The notes under the pieces: model-generated
The model's database searches: none
What the model saw: only the letters and a program-made list of their open reading frames with translations
Told to the model about the DNA's origin: nothing
Program-made: the position numbers and the translations under genes
Shown: positions 41,999 through 51,307 of the stretch, piece after piece
Layout of the letters: each line of letters opens with the position of its first letter
Numbering within the stretch: position 1 is the first letter of the stretch
Assembly: GCF_023101665.1 (NCBI RefSeq)
Contig: NZ_CP082162.1
Coordinates: 496,001-560,000, forward strand
DNA from: Bradyrhizobium sp. 195
GTDB taxonomy: Bacteria; Pseudomonadota; Alphaproteobacteria; Rhizobiales; Xanthobacteraceae
DNA: 64,000 bases
Direction of reading: 5' to 3'

Positions 41999-44403
41999 TC
42001 ACCTCCAGCCGACGAAGTCGGAGGGGCCGCCGTAGACCTGGTGGCGGGCCTCGTCGATCACGATGCCGAAGCGTCCGACCTGATACTCGCCGGACGGCAC
42101 GAGGAAGCGGCGCTCCTCAGTCCCGGGCCCGCGCTTTCCGCCGAGCGTCGCAACGACCTGGACGAAGCCGCTCTCGTGCTTGGAAGTGATGGCAGAGACG
42201 ACGACCCAGTCACGCCCGTGCGCTGGTCGAAGGCGCGGCGATCCTTTTCGCGGGACTCGCCCGCCTGGAGGATCATGCCGGAAATCGCCTCCCAGATGTC
42301 GGGCCAACTGTCCTTGATGGTTCTCTCGGCGCAACGCCGTTCGAACGCCGTGAAGAGCTTGTCCCGCACGTGTCCCGACAGATAGGCTTCGGCCGTCTGC
42401 CAGGAGCCGTCCGCCAGGTCGCGGAAGATCGCGCTGCCGAGTTCGGCGACGACGTCGTCGCGGTTGCGGTGAAGCAGCTCGGCGATGTGGTCAATGTCCA
42501 CGCGGCCGCGCTCGTTGAGCACGACGGCGAGCGCGTCTGCCGCGCTGGTGATTTCCGGGGCCGCGGGCGGCGCGATCACCCGCTCGGTGAAGATCGGCCC
42601 GGGCTTCGCGGTGTTGGTCTCGAGATCGTAATCCTCGATCGAGGCGACCAGCCAGCAATCGGGATCGTCGAGGAAGGGCTGAATGTTCGGCCGGCGATGC
42701 ATCTCGTGTACCTCGCCGGTCTCCTCGTCTTCGACGGTCGAGACGGTCGTAAAGTTGATCGGGCCGAAGTCGCGGACGAAATTCGACCAGGCGATGCGCA
42801 GCCTGACCTGCGCGTCTTTCCACGGCCGGTCGAGCTCCTGCGCCTTCAACACCTCGCGCACGGCGTCGCGGACCGGGATCAGCCTCCGGATGATGCGCAC
42901 GTGCTTTTTTGGGATGCCGTCGGCGCTGCGGCCCTTGCGCGCATTCACCGCGACCGGGCCCCCGTCGACGACCTGCATCAAGCCGTGGGCCTTGTCGAAA
43001 AAGTAGCTGCCCTCGCGCACGTGGCGATCGGCGGCCCAATTGGCGTCAGATGGATCACCGGCTTCTTCGAGGTCGGGATCGATCACCTCCGGCTCGCCGT
43101 CGTAGACGGCTTGCGGAGGAGGCCGATCGCGGCTTTGAGCGTCGCTTCGAGATCCTCGTCCTCGCGCGGCAGGCAGGTGTAGGCCTCGCCGAAGGCGACC
43201 AGACGCGAGCGCATGCGCGCCGAGCACGAAATTCGTGTGCTGCACGAACCATCGGTCCACGCGGATCGCGCTCTCGTCTTCCGCCGCTGGCCGAACCTCG
43301 TCGAGGGCGAGCCATGACAGGTCGCCTTCCGCGTCGCCGACCTTGCGCTTGCGGAAGAACAGGATGTCGACGACGACGTCGGTGCCGGCGCTGGCGCGGA
43401 AGCTGCCCTCGGGCAGGCGAATGGCTGCGATCAGGTCGGCCGACTTCGCGATGTGCTGACGCGCCGAGGCGTCCACCTTGTCCATCGTGCCGGAGTTCGT
43501 GACGAAGGCGGCGAGGCCGCCGGGCTTCAGGAGGTCGATTGCCCTCGCGATGAAATAGTCGTGCATCCGAAGGCCCATCGGCCGGTACACGCGATCCGAG
43601 CGCACGGTCGGGTCCGAGAACGGCGGATTGCCGACGGCGAGGTCAAAACTCGCCGGCAGCTCGGTGCGCGCGAAATCGCCTGTGACGATCCGCGCCCGCG
43701 GCTGCAGCAGCCGGACGATGCGCGCGGTAACGGGATCGAGCTCGACGCCCGTGACGTGGCCAGTCTCGCGTAGTTCGTCCGGCATCAGCGCCGGAAACAG
43801 CCCGGTGCCGATGCCCGGCTCGAGCACGCGGCCGCCGCGCCAGCCGAGGCGCTGCAGGCCCGACCAGATCGCGCTGACGATAAACTCGGGCGTGAAGTGG
43901 GCGTACTGGGTGCACCGCGCGAGCGAGGCGTAGCCGGCGTCGTCGACGGCGTCCTCGAGATCGGCGCCGATCTCCCCCCAGCCACTCGCGAACTCGGATT
44001 CGCCCGGCTTACGGAAGACGCCGTTGGCGAGCTCGGAAGCGCCGAAGCCCGTGAAGCGGATCAACTGCCGCTGCTCGTCCGGCGAGGCGGGCCGCTGCTC
44101 CGCCTCGATCCGCACGGCGAGCCGAATGGCGGCGACGCTTTCGCGGGCGCGCTGCTTCCAACCCTTTGCCAGACCGCGGTCGCCGGCGAGGTGGAAGTTG
44201 TCGCCGCGCTTTACGGCATTCGGCTCGCGAGCCCGTGCGGGGGCGAACGCCGGCGCGGCGGGGGCCGGGGCCGACTGCGGCGGATCGCGGTCATGGTCGT
44301 CGCCGTCCAAGTCAGCGGCGAAGGCGGTGACGCCGAGACCGAGCCCCGACGAAAGGGCGGTGTTGCCGAAGAGGTCGATCGTGAAAGGGTCGTCCTGCGC
44401 CAT
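41999..44403 (-). pseudogene. Remnant of a large plasmid DNA methylase/helicase gene fused to another gene
   Basis: From the ATG at 44403 the first ~400 codons are a class I methyltransferase: VLEPGIGTGLFPALMP (SAM site) and LAVGNPPFSD (NPPF motif of N6-adenine methylases). Family members continue for 1400-1700 residues with an SNF2-like helicase; here that part is absent. Around 43116-43200 two compensating shifts put about 27 codons in a wrong frame (the other frame reads FGEAYTCLPREDEDLEATL). After YLSGHVRDKL (about 42370) the sequence joins an unrelated coding end which itself loses one base near 42225; in the next frame it continues RDWVVVSAITSKHESGFVQV to a stop at 41999. The gene is therefore truncated, fused and frameshifted. 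Confidence 0.75.
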
Positions 44404-44520
44404 TGGAGATGTCCTTCTGCTGGGCGCGCGCGACCGCGTCGCCGCCGCGGCTGCGGCGGACGGCACGTTCTTGCGAGATTGACGGGAGAGCCGCCGCAAG
44501 GCCGTGTGCTCAAATAGCGA

Positions 44521-44539
44521 AGCCCGGCAGGGCCGGGCT
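44521..44539 (-). terminator. Hairpin after the DUF1419 gene
   Basis: AGCCCGGC, loop AGG, GCCGGGCT: a perfect 8-base-pair stem about 30 bases past the leftward stop at 44571. Confidence 0.55.
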
Positions 44540-44570
44540 GTTCGCACGTCGAGGAGGGCGGGCGGCTCGG

Positions 44571-45177
44571 CTAGGCCGCTGCCGCTTCCGGCAGGTGGCG
44601 GAGCTGCACGGGCAGTTTCGCTGCGATCTCCATTTCGGTAAGGTCGTCCAGCAGCTTCAGCGCGGTGCCATGCCGGCCGGCATAGACGAGCACGTTGCGG
44701 CGGCCGCGCACGGCCGCGGGCCAGCGCTCGCCGGCGTAGCGGCGGTAGTCGTCATGCGTGCTCGACCAGATGTGCTCGAGCCGCTCTTCGCGCGTCATCG
44801 CGCGGACAGGACGAGACTCGCGCTTCGATGATCGCGGCACTCATCCGCTCCGGCGACGCTCTGTCCGACAGGTCGCAATAGCCGTGGAACCAGCGCATCT
44901 GGCCGTCAATAGACAGGGACAGAAAGACGCTTGTCACGCTTGCCGTCATGAATTCGCGCATCGCGAACATGTCCGGGCGCATCCATAGCGGCGGCAGGAT
45001 TTCGAACATGTAGTCATGCTCGGACTCGGCAATCTCGAACCATTCGCCGGCAAAGAGGTGGGCGGCGGCGCCTTCAGCGACTGCCGGATGGCCACGATGG
45101 CGGTTGAACATACGGTGCATCTCGTGGCGCGTCGCGACGCCTTCGAAGACTTTGCGGGTGGTGGGTGAGGTGTGCAT
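44571..45177 (-). pseudogene. DUF1419 gene split by a frameshift
   Basis: The first part, from the ATG at 45177, reads MHTSPTTRKVFEGVATRHEM and on through HDYMFEILPPLWMRPDMFAM and GYCDLSDRASPERMSAAIIE, the DUF1419 pattern of rhizobial plasmids. At about 44825-44832 one extra G (atcgaa-g-cgcgagtct) shifts the frame. The normal continuation, RESRPVRAMTREERLEHIWS through to LPVQLRHLPEAAAA, is intact in the next frame and ends at 44571. Without the extra base one protein of about 200 residues results. Function of the family unknown. Could be mutation or sequencing error. Confidence 0.75.
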
Positions 45178-45474
45178 GGACGGCTCCTCTTGGCCTGCCG
45201 GACTGAAGCGCGAGCGATCCGCCTGATCTCTTTGTCACTTCAGTCCTTCTTCACGCATCCTCGCCGGCCGCATCGAAGGTCCGGCGGGTCAAGGGCCGCG
45301 GAACGCGGCCGAAGCTTCACCCTTGACGCGCGGGCCGCGCATGCGGCAGCGCCTCATTCCCATTTCATCTTTCTCATTGTTCGATCTCCTTTATCCTGCC
45401 GCCCGACAACATAAGGCACCGCAATCATGCGGCGGTATTCGTTACGTCACCACGCGGCCCATTCGCGAGCCGCA

Positions 45475-46374
45475 TCAAGCGGTCGCCGTCGGGGGCTTCA
45501 GATCCTCATTCCAATCATCGGTGCGCGGTCGTAATCGCGCATATTCCGCACTCGCTTCTCTGGCAATGGCCCGAACGCGATCGGCGTAGATGTCACCCTG
45601 CCGATTGTTATCGGTCGCTGCCACGAGGCAGACGTTGGCTCGCTCAGCCAGATTGCGGATGGCATGATCTGTCGCCCGGGACCAGCCGCCTCCGGTACTG
45701 ACATAAAGTGTATCGGAGCGTCGGACCTCGATCGCCGCAAGGCTCATGGCATCGATCGCCGCTTCTGTAATGCAGATCCGCTCGGACCCGGGCGGCCCGC
45801 AGCGAAAAAGTTCTTTCGCGCCCTCAGTGGCGAAGCCGCGCCATTGCGGTCCACGCTCCTCCCACCCCGTGATCGCTCCGGCAGAATCGCTATGGGCGGC
45901 CCATATGCTGCCTCGGGGGCCTTCTCGCAACCGATCGAAGGCGATCACCTGCTTCACGATCTCGGCCGGCACCCCGCGCTCGTCCGTGAGATAGCGCCAA
46001 GCTGGCGAGCCTGGGCGCGGCTTGAGGCGATTTTCCCACCGCTCAGCGATAGACCCAGGCACCTTCCGCCTTGCTGGCCGCCGCCACGCTGGTGCTTTCG
46101 GAAGGAAACCAACCATATCTGCAACACGGTCGCACGCTTCGACGAAACCATCGGCGCCAAGATGTTCGGCGAGCGAAAACACGTCCCCCTTCGCCGGCGA
46201 CAACGGATCGAACCAGCCGCGGCCTTCGTGGATAACGATGATGATGTTGCTGTCACGCCGATACTTGATCGCGCGTCGGGTGCTTTCCTTGACGTCGACC
46301 TTCCAGCCGGCTTTCTCCAGCAGGGCCGCGCAGCCGACCTTTTGGCGCAGCTCCTCGATTTCGCTCTTGTCCAT
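45475..46374 (-). CDS. DUF3991 and TOPRIM domain protein (primase-like)
   Basis: A 299-residue protein. The N-terminal half (MDKSEIEELRQKVGCAALLE to GDVFSLAEHLG) is the DUF3991 region, which resembles a DnaG-type zinc-free lead; the C-terminal half is TOPRIM, with the glutamate in ERICITEAAIDAMSLAA and acidic loop LVAATDNNRQGDIYAD. The ATG at 46374 begins the conserved domain. It could make primers or process ends after transfer of the element. Relatives are common on rhizobial plasmids near DUF1419 and ArdC genes. Confidence 0.85.
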   Translation of the reverse strand: MDKSEIEELRQKVGCAALLEKAGWKVDVKESTRRAIKYRRDSNIIIVIHEGRGWFDPLSPAKGDVFSLAEHLGADGFVEACDRVADMVGFLPKAPAWRRPARRKVPGSIAERWENRLKPRPGSPAWRYLTDERGVPAEIVKQVIAFDRLREGPRGSIWAAHSDSAGAITGWEERGPQWRGFATEGAKELFRCGPPGSERICITEAAIDAMSLAAIEVRRSDTLYVSTGGGWSRATDHAIRNLAERANVCLVAATDNNRQGDIYADRVRAIAREASAEYARLRPRTDDWNEDLKPPTATA

Positions 46375-46579
46375 TTGTCTACACCGGTCTCGCGCAAGCG
46401 AGTCCGCCCCTTTCTTCTGTTGACCTCTCTTGCTCCCAGCCTTGCGGAGCATCCCCGACCGGCCGCGAAGCCTGCCGAATGCAAGGGCGCGCTGACCAAC
46501 CGTCAGTCGCCGCGTCATTCGGGCGCGGCGAAGCCTCCCTTGCAGCCGGCATGGCGCCAGCGGCAGCCGGTCACCCGGC

Positions 46580-46756
46580 TCAATGAGCCGGGCACCAGGG
46601 GTCGTATTCGTGAACGATGGCGTCCTGATCGCCGTCGTACTCGCTGGAGACCATCACGCCGAATTCGCTATCAGCCTGAAAAAGGATGACGGGCACCATC
46701 AGCGTGCGGGCGAGATCGAAGGCGTGGTTCTGAGCGAGAGTGAGATTGTGCGACAT
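46580..46756 (-). CDS. 58-residue hypothetical protein
   Basis: Reads MSHNLTLAQNHAFDLARTLM, VPVILFQADSEFGVMVSSEY, ending YDPWCPAH. GGGAG lies seven bases before the ATG at 46756. The fold is probably a small alpha-beta unit. A hairpin (CCCGGCT, five-base loop, AGCCGGG, 46574-46592) overlaps its stop and can end transcription. Function unknown. Confidence 0.65.
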   Translation of the reverse strand: MSHNLTLAQNHAFDLARTLMVPVILFQADSEFGVMVSSEYDGDQDAIVHEYDPWCPAH

Positions 46757-47358
46757 TGAAGGCTCCCGTCTTGCGGCGGGGACCATCCCCGCTCGACAGG
46801 CGCCGACGTGTTCGGGGGCGGCCGCGGTCACCTCGAGAGGCGAGCCGAAGAGGTCGCACGCTTGCCTAGCGAACCCCTTGCGGGTTGATCGTGGAAGGCC
46901 GCACCAGAACCAAGGAAAGCCCATTCGAGAGCGGCGTTGGCCCTCCACCGGAAGCAGGGTCTGCCAAAACGCACATGTCCCGCGCATAACCAAGCTGAGG
47001 CTGCCTTGCGAATTGTCCCATTTAGTGCACTCGAGGTCGTCGGCATCGCGCGCATGCATGGATAAAAATCCCGGTCCGAGTACGTGAAGGTGCTTTCGAT
47101 CGGATCAGCAGGTTTTGTTCGGGCATGGGGCCGTTTGCGTCAGGGATGGCAGCCCGCAAAGGGGGAAGACCCGCGTGCGGGGCTTCAGCGCAGCCAACAG
47201 CCGGCCCGCAAGGCGACGCCCAGTTTCCCACCCGCCTGCCAGTTAGTGAAAAATTCTGGTGGGCAAGCATATTCTGATAAAGAGAAATATCACTTGCTCC
47301 GTCGGGCAAAACAGTGGTTCATAGGGCGCTGGTCCTAGCAGATGAAGGAGCCAGCCCG
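46757..47358. other. Non-coding stretch beside the recombinase end
   Basis: About 600 bases with no supported gene. The part from 47240 to 47310 is AT-rich compared with its surroundings and may hold the promoter of the rightward gene at 47359. No direct repeats that would mark attachment sites were found. Confidence 0.4.
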
Positions 47359-47583
47359 GTGGCCCAAGACGTCGACACTTCCTCGGAGCTTTCCAAGATC
47401 GCGAAACTGAACGGTGACTTCCGACGGAACTATGGCACTCTCATCGGAGCTATCTTGTATTTGCGCACGGTAAGCGCCGCGCGCCGGAGCCCTTGGCTCT
47501 GGGCCGGTCTGATCTCGATCGCTTTTTCGACGGTCCTGAGCTGGCTGGGGCGGCACGGATGGTTTTTGCCAGCCCTGCCTTGA
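47359..47583 (+). CDS. Small single-span membrane protein
   Basis: A 74-residue protein from a GTG at 47359 with AAGGAG eight bases before it. An acidic N-terminus (VAQDVDTSSELSKIAKLNGD) precedes one hydrophobic helix at about 51-69 (WLWAGLISIAFSTVLSWLG). The last 134 bases overlap the 3' end of the recombinase gene on the other strand. Ribosome site and hydrophobic helix speak for a real gene; the antisense overlap speaks against. Confidence 0.5.
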   Translation: MAQDVDTSSELSKIAKLNGDFRRNYGTLIGAILYLRTVSAARRSPWLWAGLISIAFSTVLSWLGRHGWFLPALP

Positions 47584-49132
47584 TCGCACCGAACAATGCC
47601 CCCTTTTCCCCGTAAAGCGCCCCGCGATGTCGACTAAGGGACTCGGAAGAAAGCCAGACGTAGCGTCCCGCCCTCAGGGGCGCGGGCAACAGCACATAGT
47701 CCTCGATCGCCCGATTCGCCGCATCCAACCGCATCACGGCAAGCAGGCCGGCCGAGATTTGCCGCCGGTAGGCCTTCCATTGCGGCGCATGGTCCTCGCC
47801 GCGCTGCGCCAATCTTCGCGCGACGAGAAACGAAACAATGCGCTCGCCTCCGACATCGAGCCCTATGCCGTCCGGAACAAGATCAGCCTGGAGGCCAAGG
47901 TCGGTTCGCAGCACTTCCGCGAGCTCGGTGGCATGCCTCGCCTGTTCAGCAGCCCAAAAATCTCGGGTATCGATCCAGTTGCAGTCGCGCGGGGAGACGT
48001 ATCCGATCAGTGCGTAGGCCTTCCGCAGCGAACCGAAGTGTTTCACGTAGGAGGAGACGTGATTGAGACCCAGCGTTCCGTTGATGATGTGCGAGTTGAG
48101 CTTTCCGCGCCGGCGCAGCGTGAGGCGCAGGCGCAACAACATCTGATCTTCGGAAACCTCCACGCGCCGTTCGGCCAGCAGTTTCTGGGCGCGAGCAAAG
48201 ACTCCCGGGTCCACGATGGGCTCGATCGCCGCGGCGCCCCGGACCCAGGCGTGATCCGGATTCTTGACCAGCCTCTGTCCCAAGCGTCGCGAGGTGCGAT
48301 TGTAGATGGTCTTGCCGATGTAGTTCTCGTTCGCGAGGATGGTCGGGATCATGCCGTCGGTCCAGGGCCGGCCGTTGTGATTGGCGATGCCGGCGTCGTT
48401 CAATTGACGCCTGATGTCGCTGTACGATTTCCGGCCGTTGACGAACTGATCGAAAATGGTCCGGATCACGGCTTTCTCCTCGGCGGAGCCGGGCTGCAGT
48501 CGAACGCGATCCGATTGCAGAGCCTTGAACTGGCCCTTTTCGAGGAAGCCTTTCGGATGCTCGCTTTCGTCAACCATCAAGCGCCGGAGGCCGTAGCCGA
48601 CGGGAGCGCCGACGCGGTACCCTAGGCTCGCGACCCGGCAGTGTCCCGCGTGCACCTTGACCGAGAGCTCTCGGCTCCACTCGGCGGCCATGCCTCGCTT
48701 CAGACTTTTTGCGATACCCGAGACGAATGTACCGTCGTTCTTGAAGAGCTCCGCGCAGTATTCGACCTGGACGCCGCTCCGCTTGCACAGGAATTCGTAG
48801 TACGCGCTCTCGTCGACGTCCTGGAAGCGGCCCCAGCGACTGACGTCGTAAACGAGGATGTGGTCGAAGTCGGCCTGCTCCGACTGTACGTCCTCGATCA
48901 GTTCGATGAGACCAGGCCGCCCCTTGATCCGGAGGCCGCTGCGGCCCTCGTCGGAATAAGTGCGAACGATCGTGAGAGCGTTCGCGTCGGCATAGGCGGC
49001 GATGGCCGCCATCTGATTCTTGATCGAGTAGCGCTGGAGCTCCCTCGACATCCGCACGTATTGCGCTGCCCGGCGCACCCGGGTCCGCCTCGCCGGGCTT
49101 GTCCCCTTGGGAACAACAAGCCAGTTTCCCAT
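47450..49132 (-). CDS. Large serine recombinase
   Basis: A 560-residue site-specific recombinase. The resolvase domain holds the catalytic S29 in AAQYVRMSRELQRYSIKNQM and further on VYDVSRWGRFQDVDESAYYE. The recombinase domain follows (LGYRVGAPVGYGLRRL, NGRPWTDGMIPTILANENYI) with no typical zinc-ribbon cysteines; instead a long C-terminal region ends in a basic tail (GPSKKRSRSDRPRAKGSG). This branch (resolvase with KNQ motif) is common in rhizobial islands, and it would integrate, excise or invert DNA. It lies at the boundary between plasmid-type genes and the repair island. Confidence 0.88.
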   Translation of the reverse strand: MGNWLVVPKGTSPARRTRVRRAAQYVRMSRELQRYSIKNQMAAIAAYADANALTIVRTYSDEGRSGLRIKGRPGLIELIEDVQSEQADFDHILVYDVSRWGRFQDVDESAYYEFLCKRSGVQVEYCAELFKNDGTFVSGIAKSLKRGMAAEWSRELSVKVHAGHCRVASLGYRVGAPVGYGLRRLMVDESEHPKGFLEKGQFKALQSDRVRLQPGSAEEKAVIRTIFDQFVNGRKSYSDIRRQLNDAGIANHNGRPWTDGMIPTILANENYIGKTIYNRTSRRLGQRLVKNPDHAWVRGAAAIEPIVDPGVFARAQKLLAERRVEVSEDQMLLRLRLTLRRRGKLNSHIINGTLGLNHVSSYVKHFGSLRKAYALIGYVSPRDCNWIDTRDFWAAEQARHATELAEVLRTDLGLQADLVPDGIGLDVGGERIVSFLVARRLAQRGEDHAPQWKAYRRQISAGLLAVMRLDAANRAIEDYVLLPAPLRAGRYVWLSSESLSRHRGALYGEKGALFGAIKAGLAKTIRAAPASSGPSKKRSRSDRPRAKGSGARRLPCANTR

Positions 49133-49376
49133 GCACCCCCTCCTGCTACGTCAGAGGTATCACGCCCCGCGATACACCTTTCGCGTTTAAAATGACAAGG
49201 CCTATCAAACAGGAGACGGCCTGCCCCTCGGGCCGTTCTGCGCCTTACGCCGTTGTGCACAGCTCCGCGGAACAAGGGGACAAGCCCCAGCCCTGCCGAT
49301 TGCGAATCCCTGACCCGTGCTACCCGCCCGGAACGAGTAGGAGGGCGGAAGGATTCGTCCTTCAGGAGCGACGTCG

Positions 49377-49646
49377 ATGTTGATGACGAAGGAAAGACGA
49401 CCGGCGATCCGGACGCTACGCGGCTGGGCGATCAGCGTGCTGCAGGAAACAGGTGCGATCCACGAATGCGAGGAGCACGGTTGGGCGAAGGACCGCGCCG
49501 ACCCTCATGCGCGCGAGCACGCATTGGACATCGCCAGGCAGGAGCCGCCCGAGGGCTTATCTCCCGACCAGGCCGCCGAGGAATTGTGCGAGGTCTTGGA
49601 TACTATCGGCGATACGTGCCCGGAGTGCCCCCCAAGTCCCGATTAG
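49377..49646 (+). CDS. Hypothetical protein of stress-type gene set
   Basis: An 89-residue protein reading MLMTKERRPAIRTLRGWAIS, VLQETGAIHECEEHGWAKDR, with C-terminal CPECPP. AGGAG lies about eight bases before the ATG at 49377; a second ATG six bases on is also possible. Cysteines near both ends might bind metal. I recall close relatives throughout Bradyrhizobium near Ku/LigD genes, without assigned function. Confidence 0.7.
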   Translation: MLMTKERRPAIRTLRGWAISVLQETGAIHECEEHGWAKDRADPHAREHALDIARQEPPEGLSPDQAAEELCEVLDTIGDTCPECPPSPD

Positions 49647-49990
49647 TTCGGCTGCGCTGTCGCGCCGCTCGGGTGGCAACGGATTCGGGCGAGTTCGACC
49701 CAAGCCTGCGCGAGCTGGAGCCAGCGCTGCCGCTCAGAGCCATCCGCCAGGAGGGCTTCCTTCACCGCCTCTTCCGCACGGTCCTTAGGATCGAAGTCGT
49801 CACCCATGCGGACGTCGTAGCCTACTAAGGTAAACGGCCAGTGGCGCTCAGCTCCGTACGAATCCGGGGGAGGTGGCCCCGCACGCCGCCGCCTCCGGCA
49901 CTGCCCTGCGGGGTGTCCTGTGCGCGGCAGCGTATCGCGACCATCGGGCGAGATCGTCCGGATTGTACGCGCCTCTAAGCCGACCGGGCG
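49647..49990. other. Intergenic region
   Basis: No gene supported between 49647 and 49990. It forms the 3' flank of two convergent genes; no clear terminator was seen. Confidence 0.4.
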
Positions 49991-50287
49991 TCACTTGCTA
50001 TCGGGCTTCTTGGCCGGCGGGCCGCTCTTGTTGCCCGGCAGACCTTTGATGTTGGAAGTGTCCTGCTGCTGCACAGACGGATTCTGTTGGTTCAGCGTGG
50101 TGCTGGAGCCGACCGTCTCGCTGGGCTTGGCCGCAGGACCACTTTTGTTGCCGGGTTGACTCGCGATGCCGGCGCCGGAGTTCTGGGCGCTGGGCGCGGT
50201 CGAGACGTCGGGCGTTGTGGTTTGGGCAATTGCGGCCGGCGCCGAAAGCGTCAGAGCGAAAGCAAGTGCGCTCGCGATAGACCTCAT
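49991..50287 (-). CDS. Small secreted Gly/Pro/Ser-rich protein
   Basis: A 98-residue protein with a Sec signal (MRSIASALAFALTLSAPAAI, cut after AQ near residue 22). The mature part is low complexity and holds two copies of PGNKSGP-A-K (about residues 46-54 and 85-93), so it is probably disordered in the periplasm. AAGGAGG lies before the ATG at 50287. A perfect EcfG-type promoter is at 50344-50368. Function unknown; a stress-induced envelope protein is the likely reading. Confidence 0.75.
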   Translation of the reverse strand: MRSIASALAFALTLSAPAAIAQTTTPDVSTAPSAQNSGAGIASQPGNKSGPAAKPSETVGSSTTLNQQNPSVQQQDTSNIKGLPGNKSGPPAKKPDSK

Positions 50288-50343
50288 GACCGATCCTCCT
50301 TTTTGATGCTTTGGAATCGCGTTTCGCGGCTCCCATCAGTTCG

Positions 50344-50368
50344 AACGTGCAGTTGCCACCCGCGTTCC
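50344..50368 (-). promoter_or_regulatory. EcfG-type promoter of the small secreted protein gene
   Basis: On the minus strand GGAAC, 16 bases, CGTT: exact match to the general stress sigma factor consensus, 57 bases upstream of the ATG at 50287. Confidence 0.75.
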
Positions 50369-50532
50369 TCCTATTCTCACCGCCGTGGAGCGCCCCGCAC
50401 CTCCTCCCAGCTGCGCGGTATTCGACGTGCAAGAAGCACTGGTGAAAAGCATGATGGCTGGCAGGAAGACGCGGCGAAATCGGGAAGGTGCAGGCCCGCG
50501 AGCCAAGACCTTTGGCAAAGACCGAAAGCCCC

Positions 50533-51294
50533 TCAAGCGAGCAAGTCGAGTGCGTTCTCGAGCGCTGCGCCGGCGGCGGTGTTGTCGAAGATGCACCAGG
50601 TCTCAGTAGACGACGGCCCAGCACCGAGCCGCGGCTTCAGCCTTCGAAGGAACGCTCCGTCGTAGGCGGAGTAGTAAATGCGCGGCGCTCCATGCAGTCG
50701 AAAATAGCGCAGGCCTGGCCACCCGCCCGGCAGGTCGGCATCGGGCACCCGCGCGGGATCCGCACCGACGCGGCCAATCCGACGCTGCCTAAGCCAAGCA
50801 CCGACCTCGGGCGTGAACCAACTGGCATGACGCGGCTCGCAAGCGAGAGCGGCTGACGTCCTTTCCCGCAGTGCGCCGAACAGCAATTCAGCATCGGGCT
50901 CCACGAACATTTTGCGCGGGGCAAACTGAACAAGCAAAACCCCGAGCTTCGCACCGAGTCCGGCGCTCTCTTCGATGAACCGATCGAGTTCAGCCCGCGC
51001 AAGCTGGGACGAATGAGTGACGGACTTCGGTACCTTGACGGAAAATCGGAAGTCATCCGGTGTCGCGCTCGCCCACTTCTCGTACGTCGAGCGCCGATGC
51101 GGCTTGTGAAAGGATGAGTTGATCTCGGTCGCGTTCAACACCCGTGCGTAGCGCTCAAGGTGACTACCTGCACCGCCAACCCTTTCCTTGCAGCTTTGGG
51201 GAACATTCCACCCCGCTGTGCCGATCCGAAGCACAGCCTTGACATGGGCATCCTCTTCCCCCCGTGTCAGTCCGCAACCGTCATCGGGCGTCAC
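50533..51294 (-). CDS. DUF72 family protein
   Basis: A 253-residue TIM-barrel protein of DUF72 (YecE-like). Landmarks: VLRIGTAGWNVP at the N-terminus, YARVLNATEINSSFHKPHRR, then FRFSVKVPKSVTHS, ACEPRHASWFTP and the barrel end TWCIFDNTAAGAALENAL. Starts at 51294 or at a GTG about 19 codons later; the first is kept because a weak GGAAT site precedes it. Function of the family is not settled; in rhizobia it often sits beside ku. It ends leftward, 13 bases after ku, so the two are probably one operon. Confidence 0.85.
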   Translation of the reverse strand: MTPDDGCGLTRGEEDAHVKAVLRIGTAGWNVPQSCKERVGGAGSHLERYARVLNATEINSSFHKPHRRSTYEKWASATPDDFRFSVKVPKSVTHSSQLARAELDRFIEESAGLGAKLGVLLVQFAPRKMFVEPDAELLFGALRERTSAALACEPRHASWFTPEVGAWLRQRRIGRVGADPARVPDADLPGGWPGLRYFRLHGAPRIYYSAYDGAFLRRLKPRLGAGPSSTETWCIFDNTAAGAALENALDLLA

Positions 51295-51307
51295 CGGATT
51301 CCGAACC

